Shown here in pieces: positions 10,976 through 23,447 of a stretch of 64,000 nucleotides of DNA (its first letter is position 1; each line of letters starts with the position of its first letter). Made by a program: the position numbers and the translations under genes. Origin of the DNA: Bryoerythrophyllum caledonicum (taxonomy: Eukaryota > Streptophyta > Bryopsida > Pottiales > Pottiaceae). The stretch spans positions 15,888,291 to 15,952,290 of the forward strand of contig OZ020515.1 of assembly GCA_963971425.1 (NCBI GenBank). Direction: 5' to 3'. The notes beneath the pieces are model-generated. The model made no database searches. It saw nothing but the letters and a program-made list of their open reading frames with translations, and was not told the DNA's origin.

Positions 10976-13900
10976 ATGTCGTATTTTATCCAAAACAGTT
11001 TCTATACAAAAACAAAATACTTTACAATATACTATACTCAATACAAAAACCTCAAAAAATACAAAAACTATACGATACAGTATATCCAAAACAAATATTA
11101 CACCCAAATACACACATGGAATACAAAAGCAAAAATTCAATACACAAAACTCCAAAAACAACCAAAAAACACATATGTATCAACACAAAAAACCCACATA
11201 CATAAAACCCGATTATATACAAAAGCAGAGACAAATACAAAAATACAAATACAAGAAAAAGAACAAATACACCCTTACACAAATAACCACACAAATACAA
11301 AAACAAAAAACCCAAAAACCACCGCCCAGATATACAAATACAATACATACAAAACCTACAAAAATTTATGTAAAAAATATATATACACACACACAAACAC
11401 ATTGACAGACAAAACTACCACCCACACAACTAACTACATAAATATGGAAAAAAACACTAAAACACAAACACACAATAAAAACAAAATAATTAAAACTCCA
11501 AAAAATACGCACAAAGCAAAGAACCAAAAACAACACATTAAACCTATACACTATAAAACCCTAATACTACTAAGCGGAGACATAGAAACCAATCCAGGGC
11601 CTATGCCAAATGTGTTAAAAAGACACCCCTCAACACACAAGAAAAATGCCAAACTATACTTTATACCAAATACCATAAAACTACAACCGGAATACAAACA
11701 TATTGCTCAAACATTTGCACCTCTTTTAAAAACCACACATATATTACATCAACTATACAACACTACACACCCAAATATTGCCCTATACATATGACAAAAA
11801 AATACGTATCCATTAACACACATTTTTTATGCCCTAATAACTATGACCCACCCAAACATAGACGAATGTAACAATCTTTTAAATCCACAAAACCTAAATA
11901 TTATTACATGGACTAACACACTACTACGGACCTTATCAAACTTACAAAATCCACCCGAAAGACATATACATAACCCCCACCCATATACAAAATTTCTTGA
12001 AGAAAATCAAAGTATTATAAATCACGGGAACTCAATACATACAGAATTATACAAATTTCTACATAGTCAAACCATTCCTCCTTCTAGTGACATAATAAAA
12101 CAAAAATTTCCTTACCTTCCTAACAATCTAATTAATGAGTCACTAAAATGCTTTGACCCCATACCGGAATATACACACCCACCCCCCCACCCTTCTACCT
12201 TCCACCACAAAACCAAAACATTAGTACAAACAACGAAAATACAAATATAATTACATGGAATGCTTCATCTCTAAGCACCGCTCTCCCTAGCCTACAAGCT
12301 TTAATCACACAGACAGACATACCACCGGCCCTTATAACTATACAAGAAACAAAATTATCCGCCACAAAATCTACAAAATACATACAAAACATATTCCAAG
12401 ACTACAAACTAATTTTTAATAATACACATGCACTAACAAGATGCATCCAACAACGTAGACCATACACACCAGGCCGCGGTGGCCTCCTCACACTAATACA
12501 CAAAAAATACGCTTTCCCGGGCAACATCAAAAAAATCCCTACCCCAATGGACATATCTCCCTACCTCCAAATAATTAGAATTGCTAATCAACCACTACAA
12601 TCATGGCTGATCTTTCACATGTATATGCCATCTCACCCCGAAGATATTAGATTTATTAGGGACATACAAAACACTATTACATCTCAAATAAATAATTACC
12701 CCAATCACACTTGTATGCTATGTGGAGACTTCAACAGAGACATAGCATTAATTGGTAGACAAAATGGAAATCATAACACCCCACCTCAGACCACAGATTA
12801 CCAATGGCGCCACTTCACAGAAAACCTAAACTTCACCTACATAAATACTGATACACAATACTCTAGACAAGGCGGCTATAACTATAGTGATTGGAGCCTA
12901 ATAGACGGCTTCTATATAAATACAAACAATAATACACAATACACTTCTACAACAAATAAAGACATTATTCTTAACTTGGACCACTCACCTATACAACTTC
13001 ACATACCAAATAACATATTAATTAGCCGTACCCCTATAAATACAAACAATGACACCATACGCATACTCAACCCCATCCCAAAAGACAATTTAGAAAAATT
13101 CAACACAAAGTTCTTTGAAGAAAACTCAATACAAATTGACTCTCTCATAAACTCTCTTAAAAATAATAATCAACTCTCTCAAACACAATGGCATGAAACA
13201 TGCCACATGTTAGATATACTTATCAATAAAATCTCCGACACAGTTGAACAAACTTGTAAAGCCCAACCAATACCACAAATGACAATCCGTACATCACAAC
13301 AAGGGGGTTATCTACCCCGCAAACTTTCCAAAACATGGAAACAACACCTAACTACTTACCATGTAATAAGAAAAACAATTAGAATTGTAAAAAATAACCC
13401 TCAATGGCGTAACCACCCCATACACAACGAACTACTAACTATACAACACACCCAAATCCCTACCCCGCCGCCTCCGGACCTTCCCCACGATACATGGATA
13501 AAAGATATCGCAATAATTGCAAAAAATGCCAACATACAAGCCCGGAAAATAATCACAAAATACACAAAAGAAAACATTAAAAAAGCCATCTCAAAATACA
13601 GACAACTATACGAAATCAGCCCCAAAAAAATTAACAAAAAAGTCTTTAAAAACCTCGAATCCCCACCAATGGATTGTATCAAAGATCAATATAATAATAT
13701 TCTAACTAGCCCCGAAGACATTGCGAATGAAATATTTAACCAACAAACAAAAACCAATAGACCAACAGTACTAACATGTAATTACCAGCCACAACATACA
13801 ATAGAATGCACATGTGCAATACACCAATACCCTTGGCACGACCTAGACGGATATACCCTTGACAAACGGGGCGAACCAGAAATTCCACTTCATAAATACC

Positions 13901-16900
13901 TCAACAGAGCCACATACGACACATGCCTTCAAAATCTTGGAAATACTAAAGCCCCAGGCCCAGACCGTATACCAAACTCAATACTAAAAAACATGCCTCC
14001 AAGATTTCACAAGCTATTATTTCTGTTCTTCTCCCACTGCTATAAACAAAAACAGATACCAAACTCATGGAAATTAAGTACAACAATTCTACTATACAAA
14101 AAAGGCGACCCGTCCATACTACCCAACCATAGACCAATTGCACTAGCTAACACAATATACAAACTCTTTACCAGTACACTCACCTCCATACTATCCTCAT
14201 ACGGCGAAAAATTCAAAATCCTACATGATAGTCAAGAAGGATTTAGAGCAGAGAGAAGTACCGCACGACAAATACAAACTATAATAGCCGCACTAGAAGA
14301 CGCAAAGTTTACTAACCAAGATATATACATACTATACGTGGACTTCAAAAATGCCTTTGGCTCAATTGACCATGCCCGACTTCTAGCAATAATGATGGAC
14401 CTTGGTTACCCAAAAAGATGCAACTACACTTGTTGGAAACATCTATTCTAAATCATCTACATGTTATACCGGCGAACACTTTGGGAAAACAAAACCTATA
14501 TCCATCCAAAGAGGAACTATACAAGGGAATACCCTCAGCCCATACCTATTCATCATATTTCTAGAACCACTACTCAGATGGCTAGAAAGAGGAAATTACG
14601 GATACACTTTTGGCACATCACAGGTCATAATAAACTCTGCCGCATACGCGGATGACCTAGCCACCATAACTAACAAAATCAAATCAATCCAAATACAACT
14701 AAACAAAATTGATAGGTATTGTAAATGGGCCGGTATGGACGTAGGTGTCCCAAAATGTGCCGCTACCGGTTGCCCAAACAAATCCAAATTGAATCCTACC
14801 ACTTTCAAAGCCCTAATACAAGCCTCGAACATCAATTACCGCAATCAACCGATCCCCATACTACACCAAAATGAACCATACATATACTTAGGCACAAACC
14901 TTGTTCCCTCACTAAAATGGAAAATCCAAATCCACACCACAACGACAAAACTCATCAAACAATGCAAAGAACTAACAACATGCCCAGCCACCATGAAATA
15001 AAAAATAAAAATGGTTGATACCATACTACGCCCAGGTGTGGCATACAGTTTCTACGGTGTACCATACTCTATGCCAGCTATCAAAAAACTTGATAAAAAA
15101 ATAATAGCCATACAAAAAACCATATGCGGATTACCAAAATGTATGTCAAACGCAATAACCCAACTACCACATAACCTATTTGGACTTGAAGCTTTCTCCC
15201 TCAAAAACGCATACCTCCGATGTATAGGCGAACAGCTGCAAAATGCTCTAAACGATAAAGGAAGACTTGGGAAAATATATAATGGATTAACTCACTATGT
15301 CCTTGCCCAATATGGTGGCGCTGAAAACATACCGAGAATTAAAAAAAGTGACTGCATAAGATCACCAATAACACGAACATTCTTCTTATTAAAACATATA
15401 GCTAAAGCCCACCTTAAAAGTACGCTCCCGAACTTCCTCACTAATCCTACAATACTAGAAATACTATGGCGCCAAGAAACATTAAATCATAACACACTCA
15501 ATGCCCAACTCTCCCAAAAGCTTCTACAAAAACTCCTCTCAAAAAATATTTTTGAACTAAACCAAATTACCTTACCTAACGGTACACACATCATGAACAA
15601 TGAGGACTTCAAAACCTACCACTTCACCCCATCTAAACTAATAAAGAGTGCCCTAAGTGTTGCTAAACAACTATTTTGCCACATAACATGCCCCACTATA
15701 TGTCATACTCCTTGCAACATACACCCATACTCTCATACACTTAAAGATCCATTCATCACCCTCAACAATAACATCATTCCAAGAAATATTCTCACACCAA
15801 CCAATCCCCCTAACCCTCCACATACATACCACCCCCGCCTCCCAACATACATCCCCGAAAACCCTACCACATACCCCATTAATAATATCATAAACCATAA
15901 ACATATCCAACACACAGACACAAATAACATACAAAATACCTACACAAAATATCTATGCCAATGGCAACACAATGATAATACATACAATAAATGGCTCCCC
16001 CAAAGAGACCTTTTTCCATGGCATGACACCAATACCTCCACACATAACACTGAAAAATTAAAACAATACTACCAAAAGATCCAAAACAAAATATACTCAG
16101 ATATCATCATTGCCCACCATCCACAAGAACAATCCTCAGACTCAAGGTCCGTAACGCCACCCATAATAATCCCACTCTTAAACATCTACACAACAGAATG
16201 CAACCCCAAAAATGATATCCTTACATCCTCAAACACAATTCAAATAGATAACAATCAAGCACATCTATACGAAGAAAACGGCCGACATTTACACACCATA
16301 CCCATTACCGGGCTCCAATGGTTATGGAACCAATATCATACAAAATTACAAACCCCTACAAACATTGAACCAACAACCCAACCCTTTGAAACCGAACTAA
16401 TATGGCTTTACCAAAGATATAAATATCGAATACCAAAAACTGACCCCCTCAAAAATGCGCAATACACAATACCCACCCCCATTTTAGACTCACTAATATC
16501 ATCCTTTAACATCGAACACTCATACTTTTCCTCCCCGATCACATGTCCTACCAAACTAAATAAATTTTACTCACCGTACGAAAGAGACAAAATATTTGGA
16601 TCCCTAGGCAAGGCCTTTGAACACAAATGGATCGGAAATGGAATAGCTCACCCCCACAACGAGAAAGACATAGAACAAGCCATACATTGGGCTAGACTTG
16701 CCGCCAAACACGATCCAAATAACACAAAAACAATCATCGTCACACCGAACAATAATTGGTACCAAAACAACAACCAACATTCAAACCCATTCCCAGATTC
16801 CCACATCATTGCATTATTCGAAGCAGACACAATACCATACGAAGAACCTAATATCCCACCCGAGCTAAAAAAACCCCGAATAGAGCCATCTACATTACAA

Positions 16901-18625
16901 ATACTATGCGTCCATCATCAAAATCAAAACCTGGGCTCCCTAGAACAACTTGCGGAACTTACCTCCATAACAGACAATCTAGACATACAACGACCATACA
17001 CAAAACCGGCCCCACCAACACCCATACAAACCCCCGTAAACAAAAGTAAAAAATGGTCAAAATTAAACTATGACAACAACACATTAAACTACTCCGTCAT
17101 ACCTCCCCCTCTCCCAGACTACCCAACTCATACCACACCAAAATTTAACCCCGCATACAGTTATTACACCGACGGCTCCTTTAAACCACCGGAACAAATT
17201 AGGCCGGGCTCTTGGCGAAGAGAAAAAGCTGGCTATGGCATATATAATTCTACCAAAGAAATTAAACTAGCCAAAAGACTCCATGGACTACAAAATATCC
17301 TCAGAGCAGAACTCATGGCCATTCACAAAACACTACAAATCATCACAACAAAATACAAAAATGAACCTGCACATATATTCACCGATTGTATAAATGCACT
17401 CTACCTACTAAACACTCAAATAACACACCCAACCCTTCACAACAGTCATCCCGACCAAACCATACTAACATCAATGGTACAAATGTTACAAAAACGTACA
17501 CAAATCACAACCCTTCACAAAGTCAGAGCCCATGCCAACATTGATGGCAACGAACAAGCAGACAAACTTGCAAAAGAAGGCCGAGAAAAAACACCCAAAA
17601 ACGCCAAAGACCCTCACGAACATGCTCATGCCACCCCATACTACTTTCAAAAGAAAGATTGGCCTTCCAAAGAAGATACCCCCGACAAAGGCCCAATTAG
17701 ATTTCTGGGCAAATATCTCAAAAAACAAGACCTCTACAACAACCTGGATACAATCTCAGAAAATATTCCTAACATAGAAAAATGGACTAACAATAACGAC
17801 ATAGACAATGAACTTTCTACAAACTTTTGGAAAAATCCCATCATCTCAGACTCACAAATAACGTGCCTCATCAAATTCCGTACGGGTCAGTACATGGGAA
17901 ACGCTCGCAAACAACTCTTCTTTGGAATAGAAAGATTCCCATCCATAACATGCCCCATATGCCCCTCAACGGACCCCGACACATGGCTTCATGTGCTATT
18001 CAAATGCCAAAACCACCACATACACTCCCTAATTGTTAAAAGACATAACAATGCGGTATGGGAAGTCCGAAAACTAATCACCTCCTACAATAAATCGAGA
18101 TGTTTTATACTTATGAACGCCGGCACTTTTAATAGCAATCCACAAGAAAACACGGTCCCCCCATGGCTACTTCCATGCTCATGTATGACCCAAAGATGTC
18201 ATTGCAACGCTAGGCTCAAACCGGACATTCTTTGTGTCAAAGGTTTACCATACAACGACCCACCACCCAAGAACATCAACCAAGACTACACCATTCAATT
18301 CATCGAATTTACATATTGCAACGATAGATTCTCCCCGGAAACAATACAAAACAAAATAGACAAATACCAACCCCTCATAGACGACATCATTGCCCTCGGC
18401 TGGAATGTGGACCCCCTTATTGTTATCACATCCGGCGCTCGTGCCACCACCTTTATCCCATCAATGAAAACTCTCGAAGATACCTTCAAGATACCCATTG
18501 ATACAATTAAAACTACCTTTAAAAATATCAACACCATCGCTATTCAACATGCCATGTCTATTTTACAGCATAAACGCAAAATCGAAAACAACCAAGTCCT
18601 TCCTGATAGGCAAGACCCCCCTTAG
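10976..18625 (+). pseudogene. LINE ORF2: 2A / APE / RT / RNase H / CCHC / RLE, broken in four places
   Basis: The region from the ATG at 10,976 is one ancestral frame, now interrupted. A Thr/Lys/Asn-rich N-terminus is followed by a 2A-like motif (11,561-11,602). The AP endonuclease spans about 12,247-13,000: ITWNASS, QETK with Glu at 12,346, GDFNRD at 12,724, SLIDGF, LDHSP. The RT spans about 13,940-15,000: KAPGPDRIP, YVDFKNAFGS, RGTIQGNTLSPYLF, YADD at 14,645-14,656. RNase H has Asp 17,171, Glu 17,309, Asp 17,384 and Asp 17,561. A CX2CX9HX4C knuckle lies at 17,951-18,007, RHN at 18,041, then PD at 18,221, Glu 18,305 and Lys-Tyr at 18,362-18,367. Lesions: TGA at 11,792, a frame change in a C-run near 12,181-12,191, one extra A at 14,412-14,416, and TAA at 14,999. 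All catalytic residues I can place are present, so inactivation is recent. Confidence 0.87.
11561..11602 (+). other. 2A-like ribosome-skipping motif in ORF2
   Basis: The translated stretch LILLSGDIETNPGP contains the 2A consensus D-x-E-x-N-P-G-P (core at 11,579-11,602) preceded by a hydrophobic run, as in functional 2A peptides. Known 2A sequences make the ribosome skip the bond between the final Gly and Pro. In LINEs they occur near the ORF N-terminus (for example trypanosome L1Tc and several animal clades). Here it would release a roughly 209-residue leader peptide from the endonuclease-RT protein. Activity is inferred from the motif only. Confidence 0.85.
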
Positions 18626-18877
18626 GAACTTTGCCACTCTGTCTCTTCATGATTGGCTGCCTGTTTGGTTTTGCTTTTTGTTGTTTAGTTAGTTTGGTCG
18701 TGGTTGATCGTTGTTGGTTGGTTTCTGGTTACTCGTTACATAGTGTCTACCCTCGAAAGGGGGAAGTAGTTCCAGTTCGCTAATTCCTTGTCCGGTGGGC
18801 ATGGTCTTAGCAATGGAACGAACAGACGCTTTATTCACGCCGGTTCCCTTCGGGTACCGGCGTTCTTCTTCTTCTTC
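18626..18877 (+). other. LINE 3' UTR with terminal hairpin and (TTC)n tail
   Basis: The UTR ends with a GC-rich palindrome at about 18,839-18,861 (gccggttcccttcgggtaccggc): outer arms gccggt/accggc pair perfectly and enclose a ccc-ttc-ggg or UUCG-type loop. It is followed by gttcttcttcttcttc. The same end is present at 28,776-28,924 and, eroded, at 3,601-3,686. In several LINE families the reverse transcriptase recognises a 3' stem-loop. Conservation of this end in all three copies fits that role, as inference. Confidence 0.75.
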
Positions 18878-18890
18878 TTGCAATGTGTAG
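18878..18890 (+). repeat. Target-site duplication, right copy (LINE)
   Basis: Identical to 6,753-6,765 (ttgcaatgtgtag). It marks the 3' border of the full-length LINE. Joining the outer flanks restores one AT-rich stretch with a single copy. Confidence 0.85.
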
Positions 18891-20020
18891 TTGAAAATTA
18901 TGCCATTATCTTGAGTCAAAGTATGTTGACCCTCTAGGTGTGGGGAAAAAAATACCATACAACACTTTTCAATTGCATGTATCTTACAATCCGTGCGGTC
19001 ATACATTACAAAGCTTTTTTAGCCTCTTTTTATAGTACTTTACAAGCAGATCTTGCAGTTGAAAATAGATTTTTTCGTTTGAATCGGTCTTGCAACATCT
19101 CATCTCAGGAAGACAATATTGGGGTGGTTTAGGTGAAACATAGTTTCCATTCTTTCAATGGTTTAGACCACTACAATAGATCATGAGTCTTTGATCTGAT
19201 GTTCATTCTATAACTGCAATTGTAGTACACTTTCCGACACAAAACACAACAACTGAGGAACGGGGAGCACGTCCCGGATCAACTTGGAGCAGATATTCTA
19301 GCAATGCGATATCAAGGTGGAAGAGACGGTACCATAGCCATCTTGATAAAGTTCTTTGACACGGTGCTGCGTAAACTCCTCCACAAGTTCAAGTTGGAGG
19401 TCACGGAGATGGTGGCCATGAAAATCCACAAGTTCCTCAAAACCCTCCCCCAATTTCTACCCAATCCATCAGTGATTTACTTCAATACAAAAATATCAGA
19501 CAAAGTCATTTTTCAACTTATCCCCTAAAGGACCATGTCCCCTTGGGGAACGATTTTGATTTTGGGCAAGTTCCCAAGATTTGGAAAAAGATTTTTTGTT
19601 TTTAATAATTTGATACTAGATTGTTCCTCATAAGAGCTTTGTGGAGGTATTTTTTTCTTTTCTTTTGGATTCATGGTTTGAAAGTTAGTACCACTCAAAG
19701 CTAGAAGTGGGGACTCCAAGCACCTCCAAAAATTTTGCTAGAAGTTTCTATTATCATTGAGATTTTTCATACACATAGATAATATCACCTTCTTTGGAGA
19801 TGTAAAAAAAAATTTCTTGTCTTCAGTGTGAAAAAACATTATGACCCAAGTCAAACATTTTTACACATTGTCAGGCAAGGTACCAAAAACACTTCTTCTT
19901 TTCTACATAAAACCTAGATATCTTCATATTTTTCACTTTATATTTTTTTAACAACAATATGTGGTAAAAAACTTCATATTTTCCGTTTGGATTATTATAT
20001 TCAAACAAATGAAGTTCATA
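18891..20020. other. Intergenic AT-rich DNA
   Basis: No gene recognised. The word caatccgtgcggtca at 18,988-19,002 is the reverse complement of the dispersed-repeat landmark at 5,699-5,712, so the LINE inserted into or beside that repeat family. A GC-richer patch at 19,250-19,450 (short plus-strand frame at 19,304-19,528) matches nothing I know. Confidence 0.4.
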
Positions 20021-20029
20021 AAAAATTTA

Positions 20030-20425
20030 ATGTGAATTGACAATTTTTGAACCTCCAATTCTTTCACACTTGTTTTCAATGTGCTACACCCTTTGTCTAC
20101 CTCTAAAAATTTGTGTATAAGGAACTAACATCATGCTTAAGACAATGTTAAAAAATTTAGACCTTGTGTAGTGAAAAAACTTGGCACCGAGTGAAGCCAA
20201 AGTTTGTTGATTCACGTATTGCAGGAAAGGAAATGAATCATTTTTTCGACGTCAAATGCTATAATCCTCATATTGGTGCGGTGGATTGCAACCAAAAAAC
20301 TCTTGTAAGTTTATATAGAAGAACATTTTAAGATCTTACGGTCAAAAGTCCAAAATTTTACTTCAAAATTAGATTTTCTTGCCACTTTTTGATAATGCCA
20401 ATTTTTGAGTGTTTCTTAAGGAAAA
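20030..20425 (-). repeat. Dispersed noncoding repeat, reverse copy
   Basis: The plus-strand order caatttttgaacctcca, tgctacaccctttgtctacctctaaaaa, ggaactaaNatcatgctt, ttagaccttNtgtagtgaaaaa, cNaagtgaagNcaaagt is the reverse complement of 60,990-61,255. It is noncoding with no clear termini. Similarity is visible over about 250 bases with short gaps. Confidence 0.7.
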
Positions 20426-20799
20426 AATGCCTTGGGCCTTAAGGGGTTAGCAAATGGATCTAAGCTTCTTGTTCAAATTTGTAAGTGTAGATACCTTAGT
20501 CTAGAACTTGTGAGCATCATCACATGCGTATGGGGTGGATTACTCCTCGTAAATCTACTTTCAATGTTCAAGCTTCCTATGATTTACCTTCTATTATTTT
20601 ATTACTTTTGTTCTTTACTTGACTTTTACTTGATTCCTTTGAATTATATTATTTTTACTTCTTTCTTTTACTTTATTTCTTTTCCTTGATTTGGATGTCA
20701 TATACTTTGGAAATGGATTCTAGTGAGCATTTAAAAGAGTACTGCATGAGTATTTTAGCTTACATATTTTTAATCGAGTTTTTGTTTTGAAATACTTTT

Positions 20800-21012
20800 T
20801 AAACCAAGGATGAAGGTTCAATAAAGGATTATTTTGATTCCGAGCAGCAAAAGTTAGAGATCTGTACCTTTTGTTTAGGTGATGTTGGAAATCCTAAAAT
20901 AACTAAAGGTAACAACATGTTTTGTAAGTTATGTTTGAATCAATGGTTGGGTATCCAAATTCTAACAGCTCATAAGACTACATGTCCCATATGCCTTCCA
21001 CCATTGCTATAG
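20800..21012 (+). pseudogene. Degenerate RING-type zinc finger fragment
   Basis: The frame open from 20,800 to the TAG at 21,010 encodes about 70 residues with EICTFCLGDV, then NMFCKLCLNQWLG, then TTCPICLPP. Pattern and spacing resemble a RING-HC finger of the plant VIM/ORTHRUS type (C-x2-C, CGHNFCxxCxxxW, CxxC). The middle Cys-Gly-His is here Gly-Asn-Asn, so two zinc ligands are missing. There is no ATG until well inside, so this is an exon-like fragment or a relic. It might instead be part of a diverged transposon protein. Confidence 0.4.
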
Positions 21013-21024
21013 AACATGCCTCTA

Positions 21025-21245
21025 ATCAAAGATGGTCCATAATGACCATATGGCTTGACCTTTACCCCAAATTGAAAATGGTCCGAAATGACTATATGGC
21101 TTAACCATGACCCGTGGACCTATGGTTTCACGCTTAGAAGAACCCGTGAGCCAATTTATTACAGGTCTAGAAGGACCCCTGGACCAATTGGTTTCGGTCT
21201 AGATGGGGCCCTACGCCAACTGATTTCAGGTCTAGAAGATGGTGA
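21025..21245. repeat. Two short tandem repeats
   Basis: The first, at 21,028-21,110, has two copies of gatggtccNNaatgacNatatggcttNacc. The second, at about 21,120-21,240, has three to four copies of a roughly 43-base unit around ggtctagaaggacccNtggaccaaNtgNtttc. Both are diverged. They directly follow the RING-like fragment. Confidence 0.65.
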
Positions 21246-23440
21246 ATAAGTTTGTGAAAGTAAGGATATTAATTAAGGATTTAAAAAAAAAAATTGAACG
21301 GACATGATGATGTAGCATGTGGACTTGCATCAAACAACAAGAGGATACACCAATGAGACTTGAGAAAACAAAGTTTGAGTTTCAAAAAACATATTTGGCT
21401 CTTTGTTTTTTATAAAGTAAGAAAATGTGATGGAAGTTAATTACTTGTAAGTACTTTATAGGAATAGATTCTAGCAACAAAGACTAGATTCATGGGCAAC
21501 AAGAATGATAAATAAGGATCGGAGGATACTCTGTTGCAAGGAAATAATAACATACAAAAAGTTTGTTGATGTTCAAAATTGAAGCGACAAAAACCATGTT
21601 TACAATGGAAGCTAGGAGAATAATGTTGAATACATCATATACTCATTTAAAAATGTGGTTCTAGTAGAAACACTAGAATTAGAAGAAGGGGGATTCATTG
21701 AACATCATATTCAATAAATTGGGTTTTTTGTGGAGGTGATGTTATAGCTATAAGGATATAAATAAGCATTATTACCTAGCCGTGGAGGTGAAGGGCACAA
21801 ATAGTGGCACTTTCCGCTTCATGGGTGTCTTAGATTACTCCTTTGTTGGGGCCCACACTCTTTTTAACCTCTGGAGGTTAGAGAAGCCACATTTGGGTTG
21901 CAACATGATGTTTTCTATGTATTTGACATACAAGGTGTAAGAATTGATGTATACAATCGTTACAAAAGTTTGTAATTGTGTTGAGCCCAATCCAATGACA
22001 CATGACAATTTTAACACATAATTATTGCACATACTATATGCTTGAGAAGTTGCAAAATGGTCATATATCCTACATGTATAGTGTCGTATATGAGCGTGAT
22101 AAGGTCCGGATATTGAAATGACCTCGAAATGGAAGAGGTTAGTTGAAGAATCTTCAATCCAAAGGTGTATGTCTTGCTAAATTTAGTACATGTTTTGTTT
22201 GTTAAGAGTAAAATACGTGACCGTATATATGGTCCTCCATTGACCTTTAAGGGTTAAGGTACACAATTATACTTATTCTAGATATGTACAATTATAGTGC
22301 CAAAACTTGTGGTGTAAATGAAAGTTCCGTATTCAGCTAAAATTAGAGCTGCGACTATAGGTCCATGTTCAAATTGCAATAACTTATTCAGTTTTATGTT
22401 TTTTTTTTATATTCAAAATGGTATGGAAACTAGACATCATCAGCTTCATTTCAATATCTAGACTCAAATTCAAAAAGATCGTTTTCATGGATCGAATTTA
22501 GATCTAGAGCTAGAGCTAGAAGTTTCTCAAATTCACTATATTGAGATCCGTGTCACAAACATTTTCTTCTTTAGATAAAACATGATCATCTCAATGAGGC
22601 CAATTTCATCATCATCTAATATTTAACACTCAATGAACTACTCCCAAAAAAATTTGGAAGAGAAACAATTGTATATCATCCAACAATGTCATCCAAGAAG
22701 TCAATTTCTGGTTGCTCTCGCGTTTAAGGGTTAAGGGTTAAGGTATACAATTGTACTTTCTCTAGATATAAGGTAAGCCCCCCTAAAAACCGACAAGTTA
22801 CGGAATGTGCATATATGGAGAGAGGAGATAATTATACTATTATTTTTCAGTGATAGCCAATAGAATTACAATTCCAATCCAAGTAATTTCATATGTTTTC
22901 GATGAAAACTGACTTAGTTATGAATTTTCAAAGTGTGCAACCATGTTTAGTGGGTGGCTAGTAGTAGGTTACCCTTATAACCAACGACCAAAAGTAAGGG
23001 TCTTGACTAATAACAAACCTCCATTTGGAGCTAAGTTGGTGGTAACGGGGTGGAAGAGGATTGGATATACCCCAATTTTATAGGCGTTGGCTATGGGTTT
23101 TTGTTGGTTATGGGAAGGCTTATGATATTGATCCGATTGAGTTCTTTCAAAACTAGAAAACAAGTAGGAATTTTTGTGATACTCATAGAATATTGCATCT
23201 GCAAGCTTCACCGATCATTTTGATCTCATTGGCAATGTTGGATTCAACGTTCAGGCAAGATTACTTGAAGGTGAAGGTCACGGACGAAACTGATCAGCAC
23301 AACGGAATATCAAAACAAGTTCACAAACGACCAGAAAATAAATTAGACTGTTTGCTGGGAGAATTCATGAAATGGAGCGAAATTTTTCACACCTGATGAA
23401 TTAAAATTCTATTGCTAGCCACTTGCACCTTGGGATGAAA
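21246..23440. other. AT-rich intergenic DNA
   Basis: No gene recognised. The phrase agggttaaggtacacaattatacttattctagatat at about 22,248-22,283 recurs nearly intact at about 22,733-22,768, a 480-base-spaced duplication. Short frames on both strands are low complexity. The block ends where the tRNA methyltransferase fragment begins. Confidence 0.4.
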
Positions 23441-23447
23441 TATTTAC

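Larger units (their letters stand above)
6766..18877 (+). mobile_element. Full-length 12.1-kb LINE with APE and RLE endonuclease domains
   Basis: Non-LTR retrotransposon bounded by a 13-bp target-site duplication and ending in a (TTC)n microsatellite tail rather than poly(A). Order: a leader with tandem repeats (6,766-9,167), ORF1 (9,168-10,802), a 173-base A-rich spacer, then ORF2 (10,976-18,625) and a 252-base 3' UTR. ORF2 combines AP endonuclease, reverse transcriptase, RNase H, CCHC knuckle and a restriction-like endonuclease. From known families, having both endonucleases in one protein is the mark of the Dualen (RandI) type described from Chlamydomonas. The coding strand is very A-rich and G-poor, as in many LINEs. 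This copy is dead (two frameshifts, two in-frame stops), but the intact borders show a recent insertion. Confidence 0.88.

Noticed and set aside
6766-18877. Assignment to the Utopia clade (U2 snRNA-targeted LINE)
   Set aside because: The flanks show no U2 snRNA gene, and that clade is not known to carry an AP endonuclease. The dual-endonuclease layout fits Dualen better.
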